A stretch of DNA of 64,000 bases from Komagataeibacter xylinus (GTDB taxonomy: Bacteria > Pseudomonadota > Alphaproteobacteria > Acetobacterales > Acetobacteraceae). Positions 52,449 through 61,390 of this stretch are shown here, in pieces. The stretch's first letter is position 1. Each line of letters opens with the position of its first letter. A program made the position numbers and the translations under genes. The notes under the pieces were generated by a model. It did not search any database and was not told the DNA's origin. It saw only the letters and a program-made list of their open reading frames with translations. The stretch is from contig NZ_CP041348.1 in assembly GCF_009834365.1 (NCBI RefSeq), forward strand, positions 2,517,001 to 2,581,000. The letters are read 5' to 3'.

Positions 52449-54380
52449 ATGGTCCTGGATGACGTATCCGGCGGCATGGCCGATCGTTCTGCCAACGGGG
52501 ATGGGATCGTCCAGGGAAAGGACAGTACGCCCATGCCTGACACGTCTGACATGCTGGACAGCGTGGTCCAGCTTCCCGGTCATCATCCCGTGCGCGTGGA
52601 CCATTCCCGCGATGCGCTGCTCACGGCGTTTGGCAAGGCAACGCTCAACAACCGCTACCTCCTGCCAGATGAGAGCTATCAGGACCTGTTTGGCCGCGTG
52701 GCCTCGTATTACGGGGCCAGCCCCGCCCATGCCCAGCGGCTGTATGACTACATCTCGCGGCACTGGTTCATGCCGGCCACCCCGGTGCTCTCCAATGGCG
52801 GCACCTCGCGGGGGCTGCCCATCTCGTGCTTCCTCAACGAGGCCAATGACAGCCTGCGCGGTATCGTTGACCTGTGGAACGAGAATGTGTGGCTGGCCTC
52901 AAAAGGCGGTGGCATCGGCTCCTACTGGGGCAACCTGCGCTCGATTGGCGAGAACGTGGGTCGCAACGGCAAGACCTCGGGCGTCATTCCCTTCATCCGC
53001 GTGATGGACAGCCTGACGCTGGCCATCAGCCAGGGCTCGCTGCGGCGCGGCTCGGCTGCGGTGTACCTGCCGGTCTGGCATCCCGAGATCGAGGAATTCA
53101 TCGAACTGCGCCGCCCGACCGGCGGCGACCCCAACCGCAAGGCGCTCAACCTGCATCACGGCGTGCTGGTGTCGGATGCGTTCATGCGCGCGGTGGCCGA
53201 TGATGATGAATGGGCGCTGCTCTCCCCCAAGGACAACACGGTCATCCGCAAGGTTTCGGCCCGTGCGTTGTGGATTCGCATCCTGACCGCGCGCATGGAG
53301 CAGGGCGAGCCGTACATCATCTATTCCGACCACGTGAATAACGCCCGCCCCGAGCACCACAAGCTGGCGGGGCTCGAGGTCAAGACATCGAACCTGTGCG
53401 CCGAGATTACGCTGCCCACCGGCATGGATCACCACGGCCGTGAGCGCACGGCGGTGTGCTGCCTCTCCTCGCTCAATCTCGAAACATGGGATGAATGGAA
53501 GGATGATCCGCAGTTCATCGAGGATGTGATGCTGTTCCTCGACAACGTGCTGCAGGACTTCATTGACCGCGCACCCGATGACATGGAGCGCGCCCGCTAC
53601 GCCGCCATGCGCGAACGCTCGGTGGGGCTGGGGGTCATGGGGTTCCACTCCTTCCTGCAGGCCAAGAACGTGCCGTTCGAGAGCGTTGTGGCCAAGAGCT
53701 GGAACCGCAGGATTTTCCAGCATATCCGCGCGCAGGCCGATGCCGCCTCGCGCAAGCTGGCTGAAGAGCGTGGACCGTGCCCGGATGCGGCGGAATATGG
53801 CGTGATGGAGCGCTTCTCCAACAAGATGGCGATCGCGCCCACGGCATCGATTTCCATCATTGCGGGCAATGCCAGCCCCGGCATCGAGCCGATCGCGGCC
53901 AATGTGTTCCTGCAAAAAACGCTGTCCGGCTCGTTTACCGTGCGCAACCGCCACCTTGACAAGCTGCTGACCAGCAAGGGCCGGAACACCAGCGATGTCT
54001 GGTCGTCCATCACGCTCAACAAGGGCAGCGTGCAGCATCTCGACTTCCTGACCCAGCAGGAGAAGGACGTGTTCAAGACCGCGTTCGAACTCGACCAGCG
54101 CTGGGTGATCGAGCATGCGGCGGATCGCGCGCCGTTCATCTGCCAGGCGCAGTCGATCAACATCTTCCTGCCTGCCAACGTGCACAAGCGCGACCTGCAC
54201 CAGATCCATTACATGGCCTGGAAGCGGGGGGTGAAATCGCTGTATTACTGCCGCTCGCTATCCATCCAGCGCGCCGATGCGGTGAGCGATGGCCAGGAAA
54301 AGCGCGACGTGCCGCCCAAGGATGGCGCCAGCCCTCCCGCGACATCGGGTGACTATGAGGAATGCCTCGCCTGCCAGTAA
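52449..54380 (+). CDS. nrdA: Class I ribonucleotide reductase, large (alpha) subunit
   Basis: A 643-residue catalytic subunit with a good site (CGGAGAATGTAA) before the ATG. It lacks the ATP-cone allosteric domain of about 90 residues, so dATP inhibition is not expected. Active-site residues visible: the first redox Cys in GLPISCFLNEAND near 118, the Asn-Cys-Glu trio in KTSNLCAEITLP near 316, the second redox Cys in AVCCLSSLN, and the Tyr-Tyr pair in SLYYCRSLSIQR. The tail ends ECLACQ, the shuttle cysteine pair. No nrdB is next to it in this window; the small subunit must be elsewhere. Confidence 0.92.
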   Translation: MVLDDVSGGMADRSANGDGIVQGKDSTPMPDTSDMLDSVVQLPGHHPVRVDHSRDALLTAFGKATLNNRYLLPDESYQDLFGRVASYYGASPAHAQRLYDYISRHWFMPATPVLSNGGTSRGLPISCFLNEANDSLRGIVDLWNENVWLASKGGGIGSYWGNLRSIGENVGRNGKTSGVIPFIRVMDSLTLAISQGSLRRGSAAVYLPVWHPEIEEFIELRRPTGGDPNRKALNLHHGVLVSDAFMRAVADDDEWALLSPKDNTVIRKVSARALWIRILTARMEQGEPYIIYSDHVNNARPEHHKLAGLEVKTSNLCAEITLPTGMDHHGRERTAVCCLSSLNLETWDEWKDDPQFIEDVMLFLDNVLQDFIDRAPDDMERARYAAMRERSVGLGVMGFHSFLQAKNVPFESVVAKSWNRRIFQHIRAQADAASRKLAEERGPCPDAAEYGVMERFSNKMAIAPTASISIIAGNASPGIEPIAANVFLQKTLSGSFTVRNRHLDKLLTSKGRNTSDVWSSITLNKGSVQHLDFLTQQEKDVFKTAFELDQRWVIEHAADRAPFICQAQSINIFLPANVHKRDLHQIHYMAWKRGVKSLYYCRSLSIQRADAVSDGQEKRDVPPKDGASPPATSGDYEECLACQ

Positions 54381-54390
54381 GGTCAGGGGG

Positions 54391-54473
54391 AAAAGTTTCT
54401 GGTGAAGCTTTTTTAAAAAAGCTTTGAGAGAACGCCGCCTTTTTGGAAAAAAGGCAGCGCCCGGAGACTTTTA
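54391..54473 (+). repeat. Intergenic palindromic repeat, copy C
   Basis: It starts AAAAGTTTCTGGTGAAGC, forms the first hairpin AAGCTTTTTTAAAAAAGCTT, has a second hairpin CGCCGCCTTTTTGG...AAAAGGCAGCG, and ends GGAGACTTTTA, the inverse of the start. It begins 11 bases after the nrdA stop and faces the end of the methyltransferase gene. Confidence 0.82.
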
Positions 54474-54498
54474 TTCTTTGCAAAAATCCATGCGTCGT

Positions 54499-55248
54499 TC
54501 AGGCCGTAAGCGGCATGCCCTGCTCCAGTATGGCGCGGGCCTGTGGCGTAAAGCGCCCATCTGCCTCATGCAGCACAAGGCCGGGCAGCATTTCGCTGCC
54601 GGCGCGTGAATTTGCCCGTCCCTGCACCAGCATGATCCGCGCTGCCTGCCCCGCGCGGGGCCAGAAGGGCAGCACCCTGATCCGGCCCAGCTGCGCGCTC
54701 TCCATGGCCGTGCAGCAGGCTGCCAGCAGGCTGCATGGCAGGGCCAGCGTCAGCGTGCCGTGGTGGCGCAACTGGGCGGCGAGAGCACGCACCCAGCCGC
54801 CCAGCGCGCCGGTGGGCAGGCGGCGCGCTAGATCGCGCTGGCTGTGGGGCGAGGCTGACGAATCCTGCCCATGCCATGGCGGGTTGGCAAAGGCATGGTC
54901 GATGCGGCGCAGGCCGGGGCCGGACAGCAGCGGGTCATCGGGCAGGGCAGGCAGGGTGGCATGGCGCACATGCAGGGCGTGGCAATGGTTGAGCATGAAG
55001 TTGTGCCGGGCCAGTGCTGCGGTGGCGCCATCATGCTCCAGCCCGATTCCGGTCAGGCGGGGTACCCGATTCGACAGGCAGAGCAGTCCGGCACCCGCGC
55101 CGCATCCACCTTCCATTACGAGCTGGCCGGGGCGTGCGGGCACGAAAGCAGCCATCAGAACAGGCTCAAGTCCGGTCCTGTTTCCGGTCGAAAACTGGCG
55201 ATAGACCACCTTTCCGCCCAGCAGGTGGCCTGTGGTTACAGGGTCCAT
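54499..55248 (-). CDS. TrmN6-like tRNA adenine-N6 methyltransferase
   Basis: A 249-residue class I methyltransferase from the ATG at 55248; the frame can extend to 55335. LLGGKVVYRQFSTGNRTGLEPVLMAAFVPA precedes the SAM motif VMEGGCGAGAGLLCL near residue 44. The target-base motif is HAFANPPWHGQD near 120 (NPPW, typical of N6-adenine enzymes). The E. coli relative YfiC/TrmN6 modifies A37 of tRNA-Val1. In alphaproteobacteria it is regularly found next to the polyprenyl synthase gene, as here (divergent). Confidence 0.8.
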   Translation of the reverse strand: MDPVTTGHLLGGKVVYRQFSTGNRTGLEPVLMAAFVPARPGQLVMEGGCGAGAGLLCLSNRVPRLTGIGLEHDGATAALARHNFMLNHCHALHVRHATLPALPDDPLLSGPGLRRIDHAFANPPWHGQDSSASPHSQRDLARRLPTGALGGWVRALAAQLRHHGTLTLALPCSLLAACCTAMESAQLGRIRVLPFWPRAGQAARIMLVQGRANSRAGSEMLPGLVLHEADGRFTPQARAILEQGMPLTA

Positions 55249-55452
55249 GCCTGTGGGGGGGAGAGGCAGGTCATGCGCCGCTCCGTGCCGTGTGCCTGTG
55301 TGCTCCGGCTTGACCGTTATTCCAGCGCCGCCCATATACTCATTCTATGTTCATACATTCGGAACCGGGAGAGTAACCTTTTGGCCCTAGCAGTTAGTCT
55401 GCCGGAATCCGACGAAACGGCAAGTCAGAAAGACGAAGGGGCTCGCCGCCCG

Positions 55453-56457
55453 ATGGCAGATGGATCAGAAGTCGCCCTGCGCGATCTGGCGGAATATCTT
55501 GCGGATGACATGGCGGCGTGCAACCGCGCCATTGTCGAGCGGATGGACAGCCCGGTCGCCCTTATTCCCCAGCTTGCAGCCCACCTTGTGGCCGCCGGTG
55601 GCAAGCGGCTGCGCCCGCTGCTGACACTGGCCTCCGCCCGGCTGTGCGGCTACCAGCCCGATGCCACGCACCAGCGCCACGTGGCCCTGGCCGCCTGCGT
55701 GGAGTTCATCCACACGGCAACGCTGCTGCATGATGACGTGGTGGATGAAAGCTCGCTGCGCCGGGGCATGGCCAGCGCCAATGCGGTGTTCGGCAACAAG
55801 GCCTCGGTTCTGGTGGGGGACTTCCTGTTCGCCCGCTCGTTCCAGCTCATGACGGATGATGGCTCGCTCAAGGTCATGAATATCCTCTCATCCGCTTCCG
55901 CCACCATTGCGGAAGGGGAAGTGCTGCAGATGTCCACGCAAAATGACCTCTCAACACAGATTGATCAGTATCTGGAAGTCATTCATGGCAAAACTGCGGC
56001 ACTGTTCGCCGCAGCCTGCCGCGTGGGGGCTGTCGTGGCCGATCGGGGCGAGGAGGAAGAGCGTGCGCTCGAATCCTACGGCACCAATCTGGGCATGGCC
56101 TTTCAGCTGGTTGATGACGCGCTGGATTATGCCGCCGATCAGGCCCGCCTGGGCAAGACGGTGGGTGATGACTTCCGTGAAGGCAAGATCACCCTGCCGG
56201 TGCTGGCAGCCTATGCTGCGGGCTCGGCCGAGGACCGTGCCTTCTGGCAGCGCGTGATCGAGGAAAGCGAGCAGAAGCCCGAGGATCTGGATCATGCCCT
56301 GCGCCTGATCGAGCAGACCGGTGCCATCCGCATCACCCTTGACCGTGCGACGGAATATGCCGATGCGGCGCGTGAGGCGCTGTCCATCTTTCCGCCCGGT
56401 CGCCTGCGCCAGATGTTGCAGGATACGGCGAGCTACACCGTCAACCGCCTGCGCTAG
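55453..56457 (+). CDS. ispB: Long-chain polyprenyl diphosphate synthase (octaprenyl/decaprenyl type)
   Basis: A 334-residue trans-prenyl synthase from the ATG at 55453. A TTG at 55381 with GGGAGAG seven bases ahead would add 24 residues and could be the true start. The two aspartate-rich motifs are LLHDDVVDESSLRRG near residue 92 and FQLVDDALDYAAD near 219. AAGGKRLRPLLTLAS is the IPP-binding region, and GDFLFARSFQLM and KTAALFAAACRVGA are also present. It builds the ubiquinone side chain from FPP/GPP and IPP. Acetic acid bacteria rely on ubiquinone for their periplasmic oxidases. Confidence 0.9.
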   Translation: MADGSEVALRDLAEYLADDMAACNRAIVERMDSPVALIPQLAAHLVAAGGKRLRPLLTLASARLCGYQPDATHQRHVALAACVEFIHTATLLHDDVVDESSLRRGMASANAVFGNKASVLVGDFLFARSFQLMTDDGSLKVMNILSSASATIAEGEVLQMSTQNDLSTQIDQYLEVIHGKTAALFAAACRVGAVVADRGEEEERALESYGTNLGMAFQLVDDALDYAADQARLGKTVGDDFREGKITLPVLAAYAAGSAEDRAFWQRVIEESEQKPEDLDHALRLIEQTGAIRITLDRATEYADAAREALSIFPPGRLRQMLQDTASYTVNRLR

Positions 56458-56553
56458 CAGGCGGGGCACCGGAGTCCTGTAGCTGCGGGGCAGGATATGC
56501 CCTTCAGGGGCGGCTCGGAAAGCTTCTCCCCCGCCAGAATCTGGAAATCAGAA

Positions 56554-56633
56554 GAAGTTTTTGGTGAAGCTTTTTTCAAAAAGCTTCGTTCAACGCTGCT
56601 TTCTTGAAGAAAGACGGCACTTGGGAACTTTTA
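56554..56633 (+). repeat. Intergenic palindromic repeat, copy D
   Basis: It starts AAGTTTTTGGTGAAGC, forms the first hairpin GAAGCTTTTTTCAAAAAGCTTC, has a second hairpin CGCTGCTTTCTTGAAGAAAG..GGC, and ends TTGGGAACTTTTA, the inverse of the start. It fills the gap between convergent ispB and murI and overlaps the murI stop by three bases. Confidence 0.82.
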
Positions 56634-57464
56634 CGCTTTGTGTTCAATAGCCGGGCTGGCATCAAATGGCTTGAGCGCATCCTGCCTGTAGCCAAGGGCC
56701 GATAGTCCCGGCTCCAGGGCTGCGAGGTCACGCGGTAGGGCGGTAAAGCAGAACTGGTCAGGCAGAGTAGAGACGGCTCCTGTCAGGACAGGGCATGCGG
56801 CCAGCACGCGGGCGACCTGCCGGGCCACGGCGGGGGCTGGGTCCAGCCAGGTGACATGCGGCGGCATGGCGTCACGCATGGCGTCGAGCAGGAAGGTATA
56901 GTGCGTGCAGCCCAGGCCCACCACGTCGATTGCGCTACCGCCGGGTTGAGCGAACAGGCCCGCAAGTTCCGCCCTGAGCAGGGCAGGGTCGGGCGGGGTG
57001 CCACGAAAGGCGTTTTCCGCCATGTCCGCCAGGCCGCGTGCACCGTGGGCGAGCAGGGTGCAGTTGGGCGCAAAGCGGGCACTGAGGGCCTTCAGGTAAG
57101 GGCGGTGCACGGTAGCCCGCGTGGCCAGCAGCCCGATCGTGCCGGTGCGGGTCTGGTCGGCAGCCCATTTTATGGGGGGCACGCAGCCCACGAAGGGCAC
57201 GTCATAAGCCGCGCGCAGGCTGTCGAGTGCAAGTGTGCTGGCAGTATTGCATGCCACCACCACCACGCTGGGCCGCAGGCGATCAATCGCCGCGCCCACC
57301 AGGCGCACGATCCGCGCGCGCAACTGGGCATCGGGCTGTTCGCCATAAGGGAATACGGCCGTATCGGCCAGATAGTCGATCGGTATGCCCGGCAGGAGCG
57401 GGCGGAGCTGGGCTACAACACCCAGTCCCCCAATTCCCGAATCGAAGGCAAGAACGCGCGGCAT
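56631..57464 (-). CDS. murI: Glutamate racemase
   Basis: A 277-residue enzyme starting MPRVLAFDSGIGGLGVVAQL. The catalytic cysteines are in VVVACNTASTLAL near residue 72 and VGLGCTHYTFLL near 184, each followed by Asn-Thr or Thr-His as in the family, and the D-S-G-(I/V)-G-G loop opens the protein. It converts L-glutamate to D-glutamate for peptidoglycan. The stop lies inside repeat copy D. pyrE is about 15 bases upstream on the same strand, so the two are co-transcribed. Confidence 0.94.
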   Translation of the reverse strand: MPRVLAFDSGIGGLGVVAQLRPLLPGIPIDYLADTAVFPYGEQPDAQLRARIVRLVGAAIDRLRPSVVVVACNTASTLALDSLRAAYDVPFVGCVPPIKWAADQTRTGTIGLLATRATVHRPYLKALSARFAPNCTLLAHGARGLADMAENAFRGTPPDPALLRAELAGLFAQPGGSAIDVVGLGCTHYTFLLDAMRDAMPPHVTWLDPAPAVARQVARVLAACPVLTGAVSTLPDQFCFTALPRDLAALEPGLSALGYRQDALKPFDASPAIEHKA

Positions 57465-57479
57465 CAACTGGCCCGTGGG

Positions 57480-58241
57480 TCAGGCCCCGGCATCACGCTT
57501 GGCCTTGAGCGCCAGCGCCTCTTCAGCGCTGCCTACGCCGCCATGCTTGGCTGACCAGGCGCAGGGGTCTTCAAGGAAACGACGCACCTCGGCGGCATCC
57601 TTTTCCGAGAAATAGGGTTTGCCCGCGCAGGCTTCCAGCACATCCCACCAGGTGCACAGCGCGTGCAGGCTGATGTCCATATCCGCCAGCGTACGGTACG
57701 CACCGGGGAAGACGCCGTAGAAGAACACGACAAAGGTGTGGTCCACGATCGCGCCCGCCTTGCGCAGCGCGTTGGCGAACTGCACCTTCGATGAGCCATC
57801 GGTGGTCAGGTCTTCCACCAGCAGGGTGCGCATGCCCTCGGGCACATCGCCCTCGATCTGTGCATTGCGGCCAAAACCCTTGGGCTTTTTGCGCACATAG
57901 GCCATCGGCGCCATCATGCGATCCGCAATCCATGCCGCGAAGGGAATGCCCGCCGTCTCGCCGCCCACCACGGCATCGATGCTTTCATAGCCGACATGGC
58001 GGCCGATCTTTTCCACTGCCAGTTCCATGATTTTCTGGCGTGCGCGGGGGAAGAAGATGATGCGGCGGCAATCGATATAGACCGGGGATTTCCAGCCCGA
58101 GGTCAGGGTGTAGGGATCATCGGGGCGGAAGTTGACGGCCTTGATTTCCAGCAGCAGGCGCGCGGTCATGAGGGCTGCGTCGCGGTCCCATGCGGTTGTG
58201 CCTGTTGAAAGTCCTGCCCCATTCCCCGTGGCGTCGTGCAT
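57480..58241 (-). CDS. pyrE: Orotate phosphoribosyltransferase
   Basis: A 253-residue enzyme. Type I PRTase features are FRPDDPYTLTSGWKSPVYIDCR near residue 36 (substrate loop), YVRKKPKGFGRNAQIEG with the catalytic Lys near 118, and the PRPP-binding loop LLVEDLTTDGSSKV near 140. The C-terminal extension of about 40 residues (residues after 215) is longer than in E. coli PyrE (213 residues) but common in alphaproteobacteria. It makes OMP from orotate and PRPP in pyrimidine synthesis. It is the first gene of the pyrE-murI pair. Confidence 0.92.
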   Translation of the reverse strand: MHDATGNGAGLSTGTTAWDRDAALMTARLLLEIKAVNFRPDDPYTLTSGWKSPVYIDCRRIIFFPRARQKIMELAVEKIGRHVGYESIDAVVGGETAGIPFAAWIADRMMAPMAYVRKKPKGFGRNAQIEGDVPEGMRTLLVEDLTTDGSSKVQFANALRKAGAIVDHTFVVFFYGVFPGAYRTLADMDISLHALCTWWDVLEACAGKPYFSEKDAAEVRRFLEDPCAWSAKHGGVGSAEEALALKAKRDAGA

Positions 58242-58445
58242 ACCCTATCTCCGGCCAAATGAATTGCGTGTACTGAATGTCAGCACAGACGATTAACCGC
58301 AACACGGCGGAAAATCCATCGGTGTCGGGGCCAATGGGGGCGGAATTGCCAAAAAAAGGCCGCATCGGAAATATAACGTGACCGGATCAGCAGAGTGTGA
58401 GTGCCGGGGTACCTTGCCCCCACGGGGTATTCGCTCTAGTATCTC

Positions 58446-58464
58446 AATATTAATAATCATTCTC
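58446..58464 (+). promoter_or_regulatory. Fur-box-like operator
   Basis: AATATTAATAATCATTCTC agrees with the 19-base Fur consensus GATAATGATAATCATTATC at 15 positions. It lies directly before the start of the 84-residue gene at 58469, where a bound repressor would block transcription or initiation. This suggests iron-regulated expression. Confidence 0.6.
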
Positions 58465-58468
58465 ACTA

Positions 58469-58723
58469 GTGGATCATCGCATCGTGTCTGTTGAAAACAG
58501 TCGCATCGCCCGCAAATGCGAGCGTGCCGTAATCACCGCCTACCAGGAACTGCGTGGCGTCGGGACCAGCGATGTGTCGGCTTTCCATGCCTGCACGACC
58601 CTCTACCGTATCCATCACCCCGAATCCTCCCTCAACGAGGCAAGGCGTCTGGTATCGGAATGGATCGACCATCATGTGATCCAGAAGCGCCCCGGCCCTA
58701 CGCCGGGCTGTGAGTGCGACTGA
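58469..58723 (+). CDS. Small hypothetical protein behind a Fur box
   Basis: An 84-residue protein from the GTG at 58469; another GTG (58484) is possible. It is helical and hydrophilic with RKCERAVITAYQELRGVGTS, a FHACTTLYRIHHPESS middle, and a cysteine-containing end PTPGCECD. Three or four cysteines and several histidines could bind a metal, but the pattern is not a known site. No signal peptide is present. It has its own operator upstream and a strong terminator (58751) downstream, so it is an independently regulated unit. I do not know the family. Confidence 0.7.
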   Translation: MDHRIVSVENSRIARKCERAVITAYQELRGVGTSDVSAFHACTTLYRIHHPESSLNEARRLVSEWIDHHVIQKRPGPTPGCECD

Positions 58724-58750
58724 CGTAGGGGGGGCCTTCATTCAAAGCCA

Positions 58751-58786
58751 AAGGGGCAACTGCATCAGCAGTTGCCCCTTTTTGCG
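58751..58786 (+). terminator. Intrinsic terminator after the Fur-box gene
   Basis: AAGGGGCAACTG-CATCAG-CAGTTGCCCCTTTTTG: a perfect twelve-base stem followed by a T-run. It lies 28 bases downstream of the stop. Confidence 0.92.
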
Positions 58787-58981
58787 TGCCTCGGTCAGAC
58801 AGAGGATAGTCTGAAAACAGCCTGTGATCATCAGGTTGTTCCTGATGAGGCTTCTTGCGGAAATTTTTCCGGAACGCAGGCTGTTTGAAAAGCGGGGTAC
58901 CGGGAAGTGTTTTTAAACATGTGACCTGGGGTCAGAAGGCCGCCAGAGAGGCAATATGCCCCCTGGCGGCCGGGCCGTCGT

Positions 58982-60280
58982 TCAGGCCCGCTTGTCAAAC
59001 GGCACGAAGTCGCGCTGGGGCGAGCCGGTATAGAGCTGGCGGGGGCGGCCGATGCGCTGGCCGGGTTCCTCGATCATTTCCTTCCACTGGCTGATCCAGC
59101 CGGTGGTGCGGGCTACGGCAAACAGCACGGTGAACATGCTGGTGGGGATGCCCATGGCCTTGAGAATGATGCCGGAATAGAAATCGACATTGGGGTACAG
59201 GCTGCGCTTGACGAAATATTCGTCGTGAATCGCAATCTTTTCCAGTTCGATCGCAAGGTCGAGCAGCGGGTCGTCCTTGATGCCAAGCTCGCCAAGCACC
59301 TCGTGGCAGGTGGCCTGCATGATCTTGGCGCGGGGGTCGAAGTTCTTGTACACCCGGTGGCCAAAGCCCATCAGGCGCACGCCGCTGGTCTTGTCCTTCA
59401 CCTTGGCGATGAACTCGGGGATGTTGTCCTTGTGGCCGATCTCGGCCAGCATCTTCAGCACCGCCTCGTTGGCCCCGCCATGGGCAGGCCCCCACAGCGC
59501 CGCGATACCTGCGGAAATACACGCAAACGGATTGGCCCCCGTCGAGCCCGCAAGGCGCACGGTGGAGGTCGACGCATTCTGCTCATGGTCGGCATGCAGG
59601 ATCAGGATGCGGTCCATGGCGCGTGCCAGCACCGGATTGATCTTGTAGGGCTCGCTCGGCACCGCGAACATCATGGACAGGAAGTTCTCGGCGTAGGACA
59701 GGTCATTGCGCGGGTAGATGAATGTCTCGCCCTGCGTGTATTTGTAGGCCCAGGCCGCGATGGTCGGGATCTTGGCTATGATGCGCATGGCCGACTGGTA
59801 GCGCGTGGTCGCATTCGAGACATCCAGCCCTTCATGATAGAAGGAGGACAGCGCGCCAACCGTGCCGCACAGGATGGCCATGGGGTGCGCATCACGACGG
59901 AAACCGTTGAAGAAATTGCGGATCTGCTCGTGCAGCAGCGTGTGGTGCTTGATGGAATTCACAAACCCGTCGTACTGCGCCTTGTCGGGCAGTTCGCCGT
60001 TGAGCAGCAGGTAGGCCACTTCCATGAAGGTGGCCTGTTCGGCCAACTGCGCGATGGGGTAGCCACGATGCAGCAGCACACCCTTTTCACCATCGATGAA
60101 GGTGATCTTGCTGGAGCATGACGCGGTCTCGCCATAACCGGGATCATAGGTGAATACGCCCGCCTGGGCAGGCAGCTTGCGGATGTCGACGACCTCCGGC
60201 CCCATCGTGCCGGACAGCATGGGCAGTGCAACATCCTTGCCGTTTAGCGAGATTGTGGCAGTTTTTCCGGACTCGCTCAT
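58982..60280 (-). CDS. gltA: Citrate synthase (acetic acid resistance gene aarA type)
   Basis: A 432-residue type II citrate synthase. The catalytic residues are visible: His in [20 protein letters not shown] near 271, His in [17 protein letters not shown] near 314, and Asp in [15 protein letters not shown] near 370. [24 protein letters not shown] and the beta-rich N-terminal domain (residues 1-60) are as in gram-negative hexameric enzymes, which are NADH-sensitive. It condenses acetyl-CoA and oxaloacetate. In Acetobacter the orthologue aarA is required for acetic acid resistance. AGGAGGAG precedes the start. sixA lies upstream on the same strand. Confidence 0.95.
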   Translation of the reverse strand: MSESGKTATISLNGKDVALPMLSGTMGPEVVDIRKLPAQAGVFTYDPGYGETASCSSKITFIDGEKGVLLHRGYPIAQLAEQATFMEVAYLLLNGELPDKAQYDGFVNSIKHHTLLHEQIRNFFNGFRRDAHPMAILCGTVGALSSFYHEGLDVSNATTRYQSAMRIIAKIPTIAAWAYKYTQGETFIYPRNDLSYAENFLSMMFAVPSEPYKINPVLARAMDRILILHADHEQNASTSTVRLAGSTGANPFACISAGIAALWGPAHGGANEAVLKMLAEIGHKDNIPEFIAKVKDKTSGVRLMGFGHRVYKNFDPRAKIMQATCHEVLGELGIKDDPLLDLAIELEKIAIHDEYFVKRSLYPNVDFYSGIILKAMGIPTSMFTVLFAVARTTGWISQWKEMIEEPGQRIGRPRQLYTGSPQRDFVPFDKRA

Positions 60281-60496
60281 CTACAACTCTCCTCCTGGGG
60301 GCACGCCTGCGCTGGTGGGGCAGGGGGCCCATGTCTCCAACCTCCGGGCATTCTGCCGTTCATGCGGCAGTTTATGGATATGCCCAAATTATATGCCCTG
60401 TGTGCCGCAAGGTGCGGCAGTCATCGGGCCTCGGCTCTGACGATAGGAACGAAACCCCCGGCGTGGCAATCCATGCCCCCCCATGCAGCAATGACA

Positions 60497-61018
60497 TTAT
60501 TGGCAAGACAGGGCGTTCAGGTGGATTTCCCGATCGGTGGCGGAATTCCATGGTTTTTCGGCAGTAAAGCAGGCGATCGAGGCCGGTGGAAAGCCGCGCT
60601 GCATCGCCCCTTCAAGGTCAGGCGGGCAACGTTGCGCCCCCCAACCAAACACCAGGGCGCCCAAGGCCGGATTGTGCCCTAATATCATGATATTGCTTGT
60701 TTTTTCTGCAATGGCATAGAGCATGTCGCGCACTGTTTCGGCGGTTGCCTCATACAGTTCGTTCACATATCGGATATCGGGTTTCTGATCGCCATAAAAT
60801 GATCCCAGCGCCGCAAGCGTTTCGACCGTGCGCTGCGCGGGGCTGACAAGCACCAGTTGCGGGGCAAAGGCGCGCGCCCTCAGCCACGCGCCCTGGGCGC
60901 GTGCGCTGTCACGGCCATGCGGGGTCAGCGTGCGGTTGAAGTCGGCCTGCGCGCCGATATCGCCAAACGCGGCGGGGGCGGCCTGGGCATGGCGCATAAG
61001 TACGAGCTGGTGGGGCAT
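60497..61018 (-). CDS. sixA: SixA-type phosphohistidine phosphatase
   Basis: A 173-residue histidine-phosphatase-superfamily protein. The catalytic phospho-acceptor is in LVLMRHAQAAPA at residues 5-16 (RHG-type, here RHA). LTPHGRDSARAQGAWL and LVSPAQRTVETL with the second Arg follow, then the conserved Glu in VNELYEAT near 90 and the second His in IMILGHNPALG near 113. SixA removes phosphate from His-containing phosphotransfer domains. It lies between citrate synthase and a chorismate mutase on the same strand, eight bases after the latter's stop. Confidence 0.87.
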   Translation of the reverse strand: MPHQLVLMRHAQAAPAAFGDIGAQADFNRTLTPHGRDSARAQGAWLRARAFAPQLVLVSPAQRTVETLAALGSFYGDQKPDIRYVNELYEATAETVRDMLYAIAEKTSNIMILGHNPALGALVFGWGAQRCPPDLEGAMQRGFPPASIACFTAEKPWNSATDREIHLNALSCQ

Positions 61019-61026
61019 GGCAGCGG

Positions 61027-61344
61027 TTACTGATCTGTGCCCGCGGCAATGGCCTCATGGTGGCGAATGACCTCGCGGATGATGAAGGCCAGGAATTTTT
61101 CCGCAAAATCGGGGTCCAGATGGGCGGCGGTGGCGAGTTCGCGCAGCCGGGCCACCTGGCGTGCCTCACGCGCGAGGTCGGCGGGCGGCATGTCGTTGGT
61201 GGCCTTGAGCCTGCCGACCGCCTGCGTGTGGCGAAAGCGCTCGGCCAGCATGTAGATCAGGGCGGCATCGATGTTATCGATGCTGCGGCGCAGCTCTTCG
61301 AGCTTGAGCCTGGCTGCATCCTGTCTGGCCTCGGTGGTGTTCAT
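61027..61344 (-). CDS. Chorismate mutase, AroQ type
   Basis: A 105-residue all-helical protein starting at 61344. The AroQ pattern LEELRRSIDNIDAALIYMLAERFRHTQAVGRLKA includes the conserved first Arg and the D-xx-(L/I) helix. It is followed by DLAREARQVARLRELA and a C-terminal helix with FLAFIIREVIRHHE. The monofunctional AroQ group (about 90-110 residues) makes prephenate from chorismate. The in-frame extension to 61521 lacks a site. It sits in a leftward run with a phosphatase upstream and sixA downstream; a functional link to those is not obvious. Confidence 0.85.
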   Translation of the reverse strand: MNTTEARQDAARLKLEELRRSIDNIDAALIYMLAERFRHTQAVGRLKATNDMPPADLAREARQVARLRELATAAHLDPDFAEKFLAFIIREVIRHHEAIAAGTDQ

Positions 61345-61390
61345 CTGTGTCCGCGCTCCTGCGTTGAAAAAAAGGGGGATGAAAAAAGAC

